In this document: piece after piece, positions 44,254 to 56,008 of the stretch
Numbering within the stretch: position 1 is the stretch's first letter
Layout of the letters: every line of letters begins with the position of its first letter
DNA from: Pochonia chlamydosporia 170
Lineage: Eukaryota > Ascomycota > Sordariomycetes > Hypocreales > Clavicipitaceae
Reading direction: 5' to 3'
DNA length: 64,000 bases
NCBI RefSeq assembly: GCF_001653235.2
Contig: NC_035790.1
Location: 2,418,001 to 2,482,000, forward strand
Program-made: the position numbers and the translations under genes
The notes under the pieces: model-generated
What the model was told of the DNA's origin: nothing
The model's input: the letters and a program-made list of their open reading frames with translations, nothing else
Database searches by the model: none

Positions 44254-46451
44254 TTATGCCATGTTCATCGCGGCGTCCGATTTTGCTCGTTGTCGTGTGA
44301 CTTTCTTGCTGACGGTGTACACAAGGTTCACTGTCCAGAGGTGACATATCTCAGCTTGAGCACAGGGTATGGCACCGTAGAGAGGCGCCACGACAGGCAC
44401 AAGGACATAGTCGATGAAATTCTTCCTTACGGATCGGTGGGAGAAGCACATGCCGTCTGCGAGCTTGGCCCGCGTCATCTCCCTCTCACGGGCGTTGACG
44501 CAAATTCGGTGGAAGCTCTCGTACAGGAAAAGATAGCATGCTACTCCCATGAAGCCCATGGTTCGCAGAATATTGGACAGCGAGAATATCCAAGCAACGC
44601 TGTGAGGATCACCGCTACCGTCTGCAAACCAAACGAATAGCGCGGAAGCAAAGACGAGAATCGTCATGTGAACAGGTAGGAAGTGCGCCTCGAAGAGCCG
44701 GTGGAAGAGGTAGAAAATCTTCTCCAAGTGCGGTTCCTTGATGGTATCCTGGGTCAGGTCTGAGAAGATGCCGTTCTCCGGAGACATGTCGGCACTATTG
44801 GTGAACTCGATGTCGGGGATGTACTGGCTGGATTCGTTGCCCTGCTTATGGAGAGGTCGGAATGTCCTGGTAGTTCGCTTTCGTTCTTTCCACATTTCGA
44901 CGGCCTTGCGCAAGGCGAATCCGGTATCTAGGGCTCCCCACATGTGGCGGAGTGCTTGCTTATATCGTGCCTTGATATCAATCACGGTTCCACGGATGCC
45001 TCCCTTCCCACCACCTGTTACATTGCTCTGGCTTACAGGGCTGAGAACCGTACGGCAGGTCAAGTTGCCATTTAGGGCAAAGAAGCACTTGATGTACATG
45101 TGCAAATCCTCGCCAATGGCTTCGGCGTCGGTGTCCCAGCCGCCAACGCGGTCAACCAAAGTGAGTGGCAACGAATAGACAGAGGTAGGGGGAGCTGTAA
45201 GTGAACCCTGATAGAGGCCAGAAATGCCTGCCGCGCACCAGAGAACATCTGCCACACGAACAATGGCCGGCACATTGTGAGCGTTGCGATCAAAGATGAT
45301 TGGCGCGGCATAGAGCGTGGTGGTAGCTGTCTCAGGGTGTTCATGGTGCATGCTGGTGATGTTGGTGAAGTAGCTGGATGAAAGATGGCTGTCGGCTGCA
45401 GAGTATCTGTGAGTTATCCTGCGTTGATCTGGTATGGCAGCGTGAAGGGCCAAAGGGCTGAGCTTACCATCAATTCCTGTCACAATGACATTTTGTCGAA
45501 TTAACATTGAATACTTGACGCTGAGTTTTCGCGCTGCCCAAGCCAGATTGCTACCCTTTCCAGCTGCTTCCCCGGGAATATCCGCAGGATGAATAGAAAA
45601 GTCAATGGAGCGAAACTTCTTGGCGAATTCTTGGATAAGTCTGAGAGCTTTTGACTCGGCTTCCGTCTCGCGCTCTTCCATGCCAAGATAGACCTAATGC
45701 TCGTATCAGCCCTGAATTTTACCACATGAATAACAAGGATTTTGCAATTGGCGACTCGGAATACATCAAATGCTCTAGAGAGGGTTGGCCTTGTTGCCAA
45801 TGACCAATATTCGCCAGAATTCCGACCTCTGATGTATGGTATCAGGGGAATACTTACATCGTAACAAGCTCGGGCTTGAGAATGAGATGCCAGAACATCC
45901 AATGTCTCCTTCAACGTATCCATTTCCTCCTTATAATTAGGTATGATAATTGCATGGATGACCGGTTCATCAGGGTAGTCGGAGGCGTCCGTGTAGGTCT
46001 CGAGCTCACAGTCACTTGCCTCGCTCACAGTCGACGACACAGCATTGCTTTCTGAAGCTAGAGTTTCCGACGTGAGGGTATCTGAGCTGCTGACAGACGT
46101 TAAAGACACACGACGGCGCACAACGGTCTTCTTATAGTTCTCAATCGCCTTGCTCTGAGCTGCCTTCCTAAGTGATTGGGTAATTGTCCAAACAGACCAG
46201 CAAGCTCGGACAGGGAAGACGAACACGAGCACATGAATTAACAGACAATAATATGAGAACACTAGAGTCCAGATTCCGGCGCCGTGTGAAGAAATGACAG
46301 CTTGAGGCGTTGAAGACTTGTTGTCGCCGCGAAAACTATCGTTTCGTCGGTCCTCTTCTGCTTCTCGAGAGATAACCCAGTAGCACAAAGCTACCAAAGC
46401 CATCATGCTCAAGGCACCAGCCCGTCTCGAGCACCACGTGAACAGGGACAT
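44254..46451 (-). CDS. Membrane GT2-family glycosyltransferase
   Basis: Three exons: 46451-45858, 45693-45468 and 45395-44254, 653 residues. The second intron (72 bp) is a multiple of three with no stop, so it could be read through; splicing rebuilds the conserved metal-binding TGIDADSHL and is preferred. Membrane segments lie near the N-terminus (about 10-25 and 55-80). The cytosolic catalytic domain shows HAIIIPNYKEE, GKGSNLAWAARK, the DxD-like DAD, YAAPIIFDRN, GEDLHMYIKCFFALNG (acceptor-base ED) and a degenerate RHMWGALD in place of QxxRW. Three or more C-terminal membrane segments follow (about 520-640). This resembles processive GT2 enzymes of the cellulose/chitin/hyaluronan synthase superfamily, but it is shorter and diverged. 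Product and sugar donor are unknown. The in-frame ATG at 46592 is an alternative start. Confidence 0.85.
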
Positions 46452-49400
46452 TGTCAGTTTGGTAGCTTGCGCAGCTTCGTACCGTGCTCTACAACAAAGA
46501 GACTGACAATTTAACGACAGCAGCGGCAGTTGCTCTACAGGGGCAAAGCAACGGTGAAATTGAAATGAGCCGCTGTATCGTGGATGTCCCACAAACTTCT
46601 AAAGGAGTGATGTTCAGAGGGAGTCAAACAGAGGATTGTAGGGAAATCGCAGCGCAAAAGGAGGAAGACGAAAATAAAAAAGGGTAGCAACACCAAAGAG
46701 AGCTGGAGTACGGGAGTAACTGGGACAGATGTACTAACAACAGATCTCTTGGCTCCCCTATCAGGAAAACTGTCGACTCATGACCCACCCCAGGGGCATT
46801 TCATGAAAGAGATGGGTGGAAAGATGACGAAATTAGACACACAAGAGAGCAAAACGGGTCCTTCTCCAAGAGAGGGCCAAGAAAAAAAAAGACTCGGTTG
46901 AACGTCTGTTCCACAAAGTCGCCAGCCAACGTTGTTCACGACTTGTGGGATAAGGTACATGTGGGTAGTGAATGTGGCGCCAAGGGGACATGTTCGCATG
47001 GGAGTGTGGATGGATGGCCCTTTGTCCGTAACGAACGGTGATTGTCTGAGTATGGCCTGTATAGATCGGCAAAACGTGAAGGTAAAATGGTACATGGTCC
47101 TCCTCGCGGCCGGGTCACATCCGTCACATTTGAAGACCATATTGCGGTCTGCTTCCAGGCCCGCCTATAGCTGAGCCGCAATGACACACGCAAAGCTCCC
47201 TGATACTATTGGGTGAATCAACTCTCAGCCTCTTCAAAAGACCTCGCCAAGCCGTTCATAAAACCAATGTGTCGTCCTGCCGAACGGCAGGAAGTCTGGG
47301 CGAGTTTTGCGTGGCACCAAACAAGACGCTGAAGGTGGATTTCAGCACACTTTCAATCATGTACTGTAACATGAATGTCGGTTGTTGGCATGGGGGAGGC
47401 TGTGAGAATAGCACAGCCAGGCCATGTCCTCCATCCGACCTGGGCCATGGTAACCAACAAACTCCGTATTCCGTTCCTTGAAGAAATTCTTGAGCCAAAA
47501 AGGAAGGGAGTCCAGAACCGAGAGCCTTCGAATGTGATACTGGTATTACGCAGCTCATCTGGGGTGCCAGCATCTCCATTCTGTGCAACCAACAACATGT
47601 AACACAAAGGACCTCTGGTATCATCATGATTCAGAGTCCAGTCTCCCCGTGGTGCCTCACGACCGTCAGAGTTTCAGAGTCTCTGGTACAAACTCGTTAC
47701 TCCGCCTCGATGATTAATAGATTCGAGGTCTGTTCCTGCGCACAACTTGGGGCATCTCTGTGTCTCCGAGGTACAGTACAGTACTTATTGGGGTTCTTGT
47801 TCTCAATGTCGTCAACACCAGTGGAGCAACCACTTCTATCATTCACCTGTGGCTTGCCAAGAAGATAATCGCCCAATTGGAGGCTTGGCACTGACTGGGT
47901 GGAGGCATTGGACCAAAATCTGCGAAATGAAAGGCGCCTTGCACGGATTTGGTCTGGTCTCACTGCAAAATGTCTGGGGACTCAACCGACAAAGTCCCAG
48001 AACCCAGCTCTGCGTACTTTGTTTGCCCATGCAGTCGACTCTTGGCTGTGATAGGTCCATGGCTTAGACAATAAGGGTCGCTGTGCGAATGGGCCACATC
48101 AGGTAGTTGAGTGATAACCAGTCTAGCGAGAAATGATATCCGTCAGTTGTCCGTGGCGATGTGTTGTGTCTTGATCTGTGGCTGTGAATTGGCTGCCTCC
48201 CTCTTCTCGCCCAAAGGAACTGAATGTCAGAAGAGTCAAAAAGTGCCATGCCAAGCAATCATGACCATCCCATGACATACTGTAGCACGACGCGCAACGC
48301 AAGTACGCAGCTCAGTATCTTATTCGCAATGGGCTCCGTGAGCCGAGCTGAGCCTTGCCTAACCAACTTGGCAAATTGTCAATTCAAAGCCAAATGGCAT
48401 TGCTAATATGGTGCTCCGTGCATGCACGACATGCGAAATTGGGTGGTCTCTGCGCCACAGGGGAGACTTGTCTTGGCTTTCGGTCAGGACCCAAAATCTT
48501 TCGACTCATTGTCCAGCATTCGGCCGGCTCTCTTCCACAATGTGGATCTTGATGGGCCATCAGATATTGTGTTTGCTGCCATATGGAGAAAGTATGCCGC
48601 AGACACGCAGAGCAGGAACCCATGCAGCTTGGGTGACTTGACCGACCAGACAATATTTTCCCTCTTTGGTGTCCGTCTGATACAGTAGCGTTGCAACACA
48701 TAACCATGAGCCTAGTCCAATGTTGGCGAGGTTACAGTATTGTATTACTCCGCACTCCATCGATCAGTGTGCTAACCATGGGGACATTCTTATGTCAGAT
48801 GGAAATCCAAACATGCGGCATAAGTGCCGTTCGGTAGTTCTGTTTAAAACACTGGGTCTGACATCGAATACGGAAAGCTGTTTCCAGTACGGGGTATAAC
48901 CAGGGAACTGTACTTCATGATGAGCCTAGGGGAATCAAAGCCTTTTGATCGTTTTGCGGCGGCTGTAACTCGGTAACCAGTACCATGTGCGAATTTGTTT
49001 TATCAGCAATAGAGGCAGCACGCAGCACGCAGCAAATCAAGGTTCGCTTTCAACTCCAATGTTGGCCAAGACTCGTAGCGCAATACGCGATAGAAACTGC
49101 ATGCAGCCTTGGTTTCGCCAGCTTCCTCGCCGGTTCGTTCGATCCTTGTTTGGCAACGTGTGCTCCTATCTATCACTGGCTCAAAGCGTGGCTGTCATTT
49201 TGCGCATGGGTCGGCTGTTCCTGTGCCTTTATTTCTTTGCCATCGTCAATCGTAACTCCAGACATCCCCACGAGGCGTTCCAAGTGGTCAACAGACCCAC
49301 GCTTCTCAATTGTCGCATGGTGATTTCCGCTACCGCTATTGGTCCGACTTCATATCTTGAATTGAGACCGACACATGAACTGGCGGGCTCAAGTGTCATC

Positions 49401-50422
49401 ACAAGACTTCTTGTTAAACCCCTAGCCCCCAAATCGAAACTACTACTGATGGTGGCGGGCGCGATCGTGACAGTGGCTGATGAGCCCATGGATAAGACAT
49501 TGTCGACGGGCGCAATACCATTTAAAACGGAGTCAACGTCGAAAGAGTCGTCGCCATGACCAAATTGCAGAGCAAGGATTCTGCAGCCACGTGTGTCCAA
49601 CGACTCGTCCTGGGTGTTGAAGGTTGGGTCTCATCGCTAGCCTGCTACCCAGCGGAAGACCTTTCTGGATGTCACCGTTCCATTTATTACTGGCACGGTT
49701 GTCACTCTGAAAGATAATGTACTCACGGGGTACTTGCAATATTTACGATACAAAGTGGCCGTATGTATGTATTTGATCTTGAGAGGTTATATTGGCTTCA
49801 TTTCGGGCCCCTACCCGAAAGTCTTGTGTGCTTTTTGATTGTAGATGCTCCCGCCATGATGTCCATTTCGAGCTTCGAGTGATAGAAAGTTTCGTCTGCT
49901 GTGGCATAGTGGTCGACCAAAGTGGATCCGTACCTTCGATTCGCGGGCACCCGTGTCAAGCAGTATAATGTTCACAGAATCTTCCTTTGACGTTCCTTCG
50001 TATAGGTATATGAGTGCGATTTATCATCAGCGTTTGACAGTTGTCAACGCCGGTGGGAAATAATCGGAGAGATCTGAGAGCAAGGGCATCTTGCAAAGGA
50101 GTTTCGGTAGCAACACCGTGAGCCACGGGCTGCTTTCATATAAAGTATTCAGAATTGTACCCAGAGGTAGGCATCGTCTAGAAGGGGTTGACCAGAAGAT
50201 GCATCCCCTCAACTCTCTCTCAACCATCTAGATGCGAACCATGGTTAAAGGTTCGAAAATAAGTCAGTCTTTGAGTAACTTTTTCATTGTCAGTACTGTT
50301 TCGACTATAGCAAAAGTTTGCCATCTGGGTATTGTGGTCTGATCAGGTCGGTCCCGAAAGAGGAATGGAGCTGTTAACGAATTTTGTTCTAAAACATCAA
50401 GGTTCTGTGATGTAAGTCTTGC
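46452..50422. other. 4-kb intergenic stretch, weak ORFs only
   Basis: No exon set with domain support. Three weak frames are worth noting: 48422-48688 plus (88 codons, protein-like composition), 48987-49559 plus (190 codons) and, overlapping it, 49229-49600 minus (123 codons, no ATG at its start). The plus and minus frames over 49.2-49.6 kb cannot both be real. I make no functional call. Confidence 0.4.
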
Positions 50423-51193
50423 TCATGGCGCCTTCTCAAACAGCTCCAGAATAGGTTTGGCAGCCTGCAGGACAAATTAGTGGTTATCAACAAGGACGAG
50501 AGTATCGCAAAGGCATTTGAGGCAGCTCATACGTCAATAAACTTCTCAAGGTCTTGATCCAAATTGGCCAAATCGTCTTTTCTTCGCTTATTCTCAGCAA
50601 TGAGCTTCTGCTTTCGCTTCAGAAGCTCCTGACGCTGCTGTTCCAGAGCCTCTCGCTCCGTTCGTTCGTGATCGATTCTCGCGACCATGAGCTCATTTTC
50701 ATCGATGTCGGCATGCTGTGGATTCTGAGCAAGAAATTCGTCGACGGGAATTAAAGGAAGCTGCTGGTATTTGTGGCTAAGCGTGGGGAGGTTAGTTTGC
50801 ACAAAGAAAGACTGCGTTGCGCAATGTGGGCAAGGGCAATACACACTCGTATGATTCGCAAGCTGACATCTCGCCTTGGAGATGCCGCTGCTCATAGTAA
50901 AGGTTTTGAAGCTGCAGATGCAGACGATCGACTTCCTGACGAGCTTCGGCAGTCTGGGCTTTTGTTTCGCGTGCGGAGATGCAGGCGTTGCGGTGCAGAC
51001 CTCGGAGGTGCGATATGCTGGTGAATAGTTGTTTCTGTTGCTTGGCCATCTCAGCTTGGGATTCGGCGGAGGTACGAGAATCGCTGGCCTCGTCGGTCAA
51101 TTGTAGGAGTGTATGGGCCTGGTCGCGTGCTTGATCTGATATTTGCAGAACTGCCATGAGGCTGGGCTCGGAAACGATTGTGTCGACAGCCAT
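50423..51193 (-). CDS. THO complex subunit THOC5 / Fms-interacting protein-like
   Basis: Three exons: 51193-50847, 50776-50533 and 50464-50423, 210 residues. Donors are GTGTGT and GTATGA; the last exon is 42 nt and encodes AAKPILELFEKAP. Phases agree throughout. The protein is nearly all coiled coil: LQISDQARDQAHTLLQLTDE, then EVDRLHLQLQNLYYEQRHLQ, ESYDHKYQQLPLIPVDEFL over the first junction, and RIDHERTEREALEQQRQELL with the conserved DLANLDQDLEKFID end. This order (NLYYEQ, LPLIPVDEF, LMxARxxHE) is the THOC5 signature. THO couples transcription elongation with mRNP packaging and export in the nucleus. It is much shorter than animal THOC5, keeping only the conserved N-terminal coiled-coil part, as is usual in filamentous fungi. 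Confidence 0.9.
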
Positions 51194-53587
51194 CGTGATG
51201 GGGATGAGGTTAACGGGGATGGAATGAATGAATTATGAGCCTTCTCTATGGTCTTCTGATGGACTAATGGCCGAGATGCGTGACGTTTCTGGTTGTTGAA
51301 GGCGGTTGTCCGTGACAGAGGTTACAAAGAAACTTGCGCGTGTTGCTGACTGGTGGAAGCTTGGGAGTTGCGAGGCACAAAAATGTGAGCCAACCAGCGA
51401 GAGGTTCCGGGTAGGGCGGAATGTTCCGCTGTTCTTCACATCACACTTTGGCAATTGTAGTACAAAGGTCCTGTTGCATCTCTTCTCGTGAAATCTAAAT
51501 ATATTCAGTTGTCGCTTCACCAACAGTTGAAGTTGTTCATTTGGCCAATTACGACTCTGAATTGGCTGAAAAGTTTAACAGGTAGGAGAAGGTAGGAGAT
51601 AGTTGGTCTAGAGCACGGCTGAGATCCCACAAGCAGTCAACCCATCATTGACACCAGTGCATATCACAATCACAGAACAAGCACGATCACCCGGTGCACC
51701 AAAAAAGAAGGAGAAGAAATTCGTCCATTCTGGAGGGACTCTGTACTGATGTGAGCTTTTAGTTCAATGTGAAGAAATGGATGGTAAAATGTGCCAAATA
51801 TTTCCAAGTGAACGGAGGATGTAGCCGTTCAGAGCCAACTGGGAGCCTTGCAGCCAACACCATACGTCTGATCTTCTCACCAGCATCTCTCGGTACAAGG
51901 GCACGGGAACTCACACTCACAACCCGGAAGCTTTGTGATGGCCTCGGGCCTTGTTGTCAAGCTGGCAGAACATGCTATAGTTTGAGATGAGGCCGAACAG
52001 CGTTGACTTGGCTCAGCGGACGAAGCCAAGCCCGATTTTACCAAACTAATGGGGACTGGTAGGCATTTTCAAGGAAATACAGCAAGTCCTACCCAAGGAA
52101 GGGTCTGACAAAGGTTTCCCTCGATGAGGATCGTGATGGCGCATTTCAAACTTAGTCTCTACGGAGAATCCGGCTTCACAAACGACTGGCTGATGGAAGT
52201 TGCCGTCTGATGTCATGTCTGATGCAACGATAAGTGTTTCTACTGTCGCCTTACCCAGATTCAATCCAAGATCCTACACACCCTGGCATCTTATTGAAGT
52301 AATGTCAGAAAGAACTTCTAATGTCATATCGCATCCATCGAGAGGGAAGGGGGGGGGGGGGGGGACTTGAGATTTGTCACAAAAGCTCGCTTAGATCTTG
52401 GTTGAGAAGCTAGCTGCACGAGCCGTCCAACCAAATCTGACGCCAAGACAACCATAGGCGGGAACATTGCTTGATGAGGACCGTCATTTTTCATTTGCCT
52501 CTGTCAACCACCAATCTCCCCTATTCATAAAATAGTGTACAGTAAGGTGTTGGGCCGGGCTTATGTGCATACGAAGAGGTGTCGTGTGAGACAGTGAGAG
52601 GAATATTGCTTTTGAGTGAGAAAAGTGCTCATGCAGTCAACCGGACCTTGGCCGGCCTGTTGCAACCCGTCGAGTCGTCGGTGACCAGCCATTGTGATTG
52701 TAAAGTCTGGTGGCTTCGTTGCGCCTGCACATGTGCTGGATTGCAGATTTGGGCTTGGCGCAGTTGATTATCTGGATTGGCATCGGTCAGGTTGATTTGC
52801 ATTTGCACCAAAGAGAAGCCCTTGGTCCTGGTTCAATGTTGATAGGCAAATACGGAGTAGGCAAGTACGAAGTAGGCAGGAGCGAGTGAGCCAGTCTGGT
52901 GCCTCGGGTCAAGATCTGCTCTGGTCTGATCTCCATCAAATGTCGATGTCAACATCTGAATGTGCTGCCCCAACATCCAGCGGATGCTGCAGGAGGGAAC
53001 ATTGAAGGAGCCAATCCGCTTCAGTGTAGCCCGTCAACCCGGTCCAGTTCACCCGCCCCCAACAGCGCCGTCGCCCCTCAGCTCTCCATGTCTACCAGAC
53101 ATTTGATGGACATTGATGGAGACAACATTGAAAATCTTACATGGGCTTGGCCGTCAATGTCGCCCCCGAAAGGTTCCGGTCCGGACTGGTCCCTGACGAG
53201 ACCATACAGTCCGTCGCACTTAACCGCCTGCCTCGCTTCAAGGTTCTTCTGTTCCATCAAATCAACCAATTTGCGGCCATCAATGCCAGCACATGAGTGT
53301 TACCAGTTGACCTTTGTTCGCATTGCCCAGCCGCAGCCCCAGTTTTTGCGCCCAACCTCTGAAACCTTTGAAACCTTTGAACTATTGCACCAATTGCCCT
53401 CTGTCACCCTCACTCGTGCCCTCTCTGCAACCTCTCGACTGGCACATCCATCACAACCACCACCAGACAACAACATTCTTCGACATTCCCTCCTCACACT
53501 ACCTACGTCCAACCAAAGTGGCTGTCTGTCAACCTACATATTCCCACCCTCCGGCCGTCTGGCCATGACATTCCTCTCTTCTTCATC
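51194..53587. other. Intergenic, Izh3 promoter side CT-rich
   Basis: No exon recognised. Contains a 16-nt G run (52349-52364), a TACGGAGTA at 52851-52859, and a long CT-rich leader from about 53320 to the Izh3 start. An open frame at 52899-53591 is largely this leader and lacks a domain. Confidence 0.5.
52349..52364. repeat. Homopolymer G run (16 nt)
   Basis: Sixteen consecutive G in intergenic DNA; exact length is prone to sequencing error. Confidence 0.8.
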
Positions 53588-55132
53588 ATGAGTGACGTGA
53601 CAACTGCCATCACGTCCGCTTGTGCCTACAAGTCGCGCGATGATGAGCAAGTAGGGACTGCCGCTACAGCTTCGGGATCCGACCTGCAAGATACCGAACG
53701 TCCCGTCAACCGACGACGACGACACTCGTTTTTCCTACCGCGACGAAAGTCAATAGTTGAGACCATCATGGACGGGGAAGAGGGCTTGCTGCTCAAGGTA
53801 GACTTGTTCCTCTCTGAGTTGGAGCGCCGCTTGGACTTTATCGAGAATTACTACGGCGACCTCGGCAGAGATTACAGTTTCTCTCGCGCCTTTGCCACTC
53901 TGCAGGCCGTTAGGACAAGATGTTCTCAGGCCTCAGAGGAGGTCATCGGTGCCGGTAGGCGGCGCCTGCAAATCATGGTTGAGACACTAGAGATGCGCTA
54001 CCAAGAAACTTTGACAGCGGCCGAGTCCATGCATGAAAAGGCACGGGTGGGCGTTGATCTCCTCGAAGAGATGCTCTCCGAATTTGAAGCGCGCGCACAC
54101 AAGCTGCGCGAGCAAGGTCTTGCCGGCGCCACCACTGCCGCCGAGGCCTTCATGGACGAAGGTCGCCGCGTTGCGCACGAGAGCATCGAACGAGCCAGGG
54201 GAGTCATGGACGAAGGTCTCGAAAGGGCCCGACGAGCAGCACTGTCTTTGGAAGAACACATTCAGCAAGCCATTGTAAAGGCAAGAGAAACACGCCTACT
54301 TCACTACAACGACCTGCCCACCCCTTGGCGCAACAACCCTCACATCACCAAGGGCTATCGCTTCACCGAATCCAAAATCGAATGCGTCCAGTCCGCCTTC
54401 AACATATCCAACGAATTTTTCAACATTTGGTCCCACGTCATTGGCCTTATCCTCGTCCTCTCCGTGGCCTTTTACTTCTACCCTGCCAGTGCCAACTTTT
54501 CCCTCAGCTCCAAGAGCGACATCTTTGTTGCCGCCGTCTTCTTTGTCATGGCCTGCCTTACACTGGTTTGCTCGACCATTTGGCACACCATGAACGCCGT
54601 CGCTGACGTCGATGCAATTTCCATATTTGCCTGCGTCGACTACACCGGCATCTCCCTCCTGATTGCCGCCTCCATCATGACCACCGAGTACACCGCGTTT
54701 TACTGCGACCCCTTGAGCCGCTGGATATACATGTCCCTCACCGCCGTCCTGGGCATTGGCGGCGTCATTCTTCCATGGCACCCCAAGTTCAATGGTAGCG
54801 ACATGGCTTGGGCCCGAGTCGCTTTCTTTGTTGGACTTGCCTTGACGGGATTCATGCCGATGCTGCAGTTGTCGTATACCCATGGCCCCGACTTTGTCGT
54901 CACGTTTTACTCGCCGATATTGAAGTCGATACTTGTCTACTTTGGCGGTGCCATTGTCTACGCGAGCAAGATTCCGGAGAGATGGTGGCCAGGCATGTTT
55001 GACTATGTTGGCGGCAGTCACAATTTGTGGCATGCTGCCGTCTTGGGAGGCATACTGTTTCACTACACGGCCATGCAGACATTTTTCTCGAACGCATTCC
55101 ACCGTGCTGAAGGTGGCTGTCCAGCGTACTAG
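53588..55132 (+). CDS. IZH3: Izh3-like adipoQ-receptor/haemolysin-III family membrane protein
   Basis: Intronless, 514 residues. The N-terminal half (about 55-240) is a charged helical/coiled-coil extension starting with a basic RRRRHSFFLPRRK patch; this long extension distinguishes Izh3-type proteins from shorter Izh1/2. From about 250 the PAQR core begins with the conserved ITKGYR, then NIWSHVIGLILVL and seven hydrophobic segments to the end. The putative metal ligands are present: STIWHTMN after TM2 and the SHNLWH histidines before TM7, plus Asp in VDYTGI. Yeast Izh proteins affect zinc and sterol homeostasis and may have ceramidase-like activity. No close neighbour points to a specific pathway. 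Confidence 0.92.
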   Translation: MSDVTTAITSACAYKSRDDEQVGTAATASGSDLQDTERPVNRRRRHSFFLPRRKSIVETIMDGEEGLLLKVDLFLSELERRLDFIENYYGDLGRDYSFSRAFATLQAVRTRCSQASEEVIGAGRRRLQIMVETLEMRYQETLTAAESMHEKARVGVDLLEEMLSEFEARAHKLREQGLAGATTAAEAFMDEGRRVAHESIERARGVMDEGLERARRAALSLEEHIQQAIVKARETRLLHYNDLPTPWRNNPHITKGYRFTESKIECVQSAFNISNEFFNIWSHVIGLILVLSVAFYFYPASANFSLSSKSDIFVAAVFFVMACLTLVCSTIWHTMNAVADVDAISIFACVDYTGISLLIAASIMTTEYTAFYCDPLSRWIYMSLTAVLGIGGVILPWHPKFNGSDMAWARVAFFVGLALTGFMPMLQLSYTHGPDFVVTFYSPILKSILVYFGGAIVYASKIPERWWPGMFDYVGGSHNLWHAAVLGGILFHYTAMQTFFSNAFHRAEGGCPAY

Positions 55133-56008
55133 TTCTGAGGGCCAAGGATTTAAGACGGATCACAGTATCTGGCCAAAGCTGGAATCATAATGGCGACGTG
55201 TACTACGACACAGGGCTTCAGCTGGCCAGGCGCAACACGCAACCCCCCCCCCCTTGCCATGACAGTCGCCCACAAGGAGCAAGGTACCAGTCGACATCAA
55301 CACAACAAACCAGCCAATGCCAAGAGATATGATGGAGAAATGATGGCACGTTAAAACACGACGAAGCGAGACATGATGTTTGAACAGGGATTTCGATTCT
55401 TCAGACGGGGAGTGTATCCCCTTCTTGGCTGCTTTTCTGTCAGCGACTTTTATACTCAGCATTTACACCTGGCGTTTTTGGGCATTTACAGAGCATTTGT
55501 ATATAGTAGACGTATATATCAAAGTCAAGACTAGAATACATACAAATATTGTTTTCTATCCAACTCCACGTTCCACTGGTGACAGATTATGCACAAAGAC
55601 AGAAGTACAGACCAATATGTTCGCATTAATGAATACAGTATCCTATCATGTTGTACAGTATTGTCGTGTACTTTACCCTCTACCGTGGGTTGCCATAATT
55701 TCCAAACTAAATGATACCAAAAGAGCCTAAATAATGCACATATTCCATGAATGCCCACCCCTTTCTTGTAACCCATTTACTCATTTCTCCGTCCAAATAG
55801 TCCCATCATGAATCATACAGTCGTGCCATAGCCGAGCCCTAACTACATATAGAAAATTGCATATCCTCAACAGGCTGAAACACCTTCCACAAATAAAAGA
55901 AGTACATTAAGTTTGCGTGCACGGTAGCATGTGCAAGCTGTCGTTCTTGCGTATTAATTGGCGTTTAGTGCGGGCGAGACCCTTATTTGCTATGGATCAA
56001 CGAGTCGT
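55133..56008. other. Intergenic, convergent 3' ends
   Basis: Between Izh3 and Bub2 3' ends. A C run (55243-55253) and AT-rich sequence from 55480 to 55960; no gene recognised. Confidence 0.6.

Noticed and set aside
48987..49559. 190-codon plus-strand frame and the opposing 123-codon minus frame
   Set aside because: They overlap each other, lack a recognisable family, and neither has convincing splice or promoter context.
54296..55102. 268-codon minus-strand frame
   Set aside because: Antisense to the Izh3 membrane domain; caused by its codon bias.
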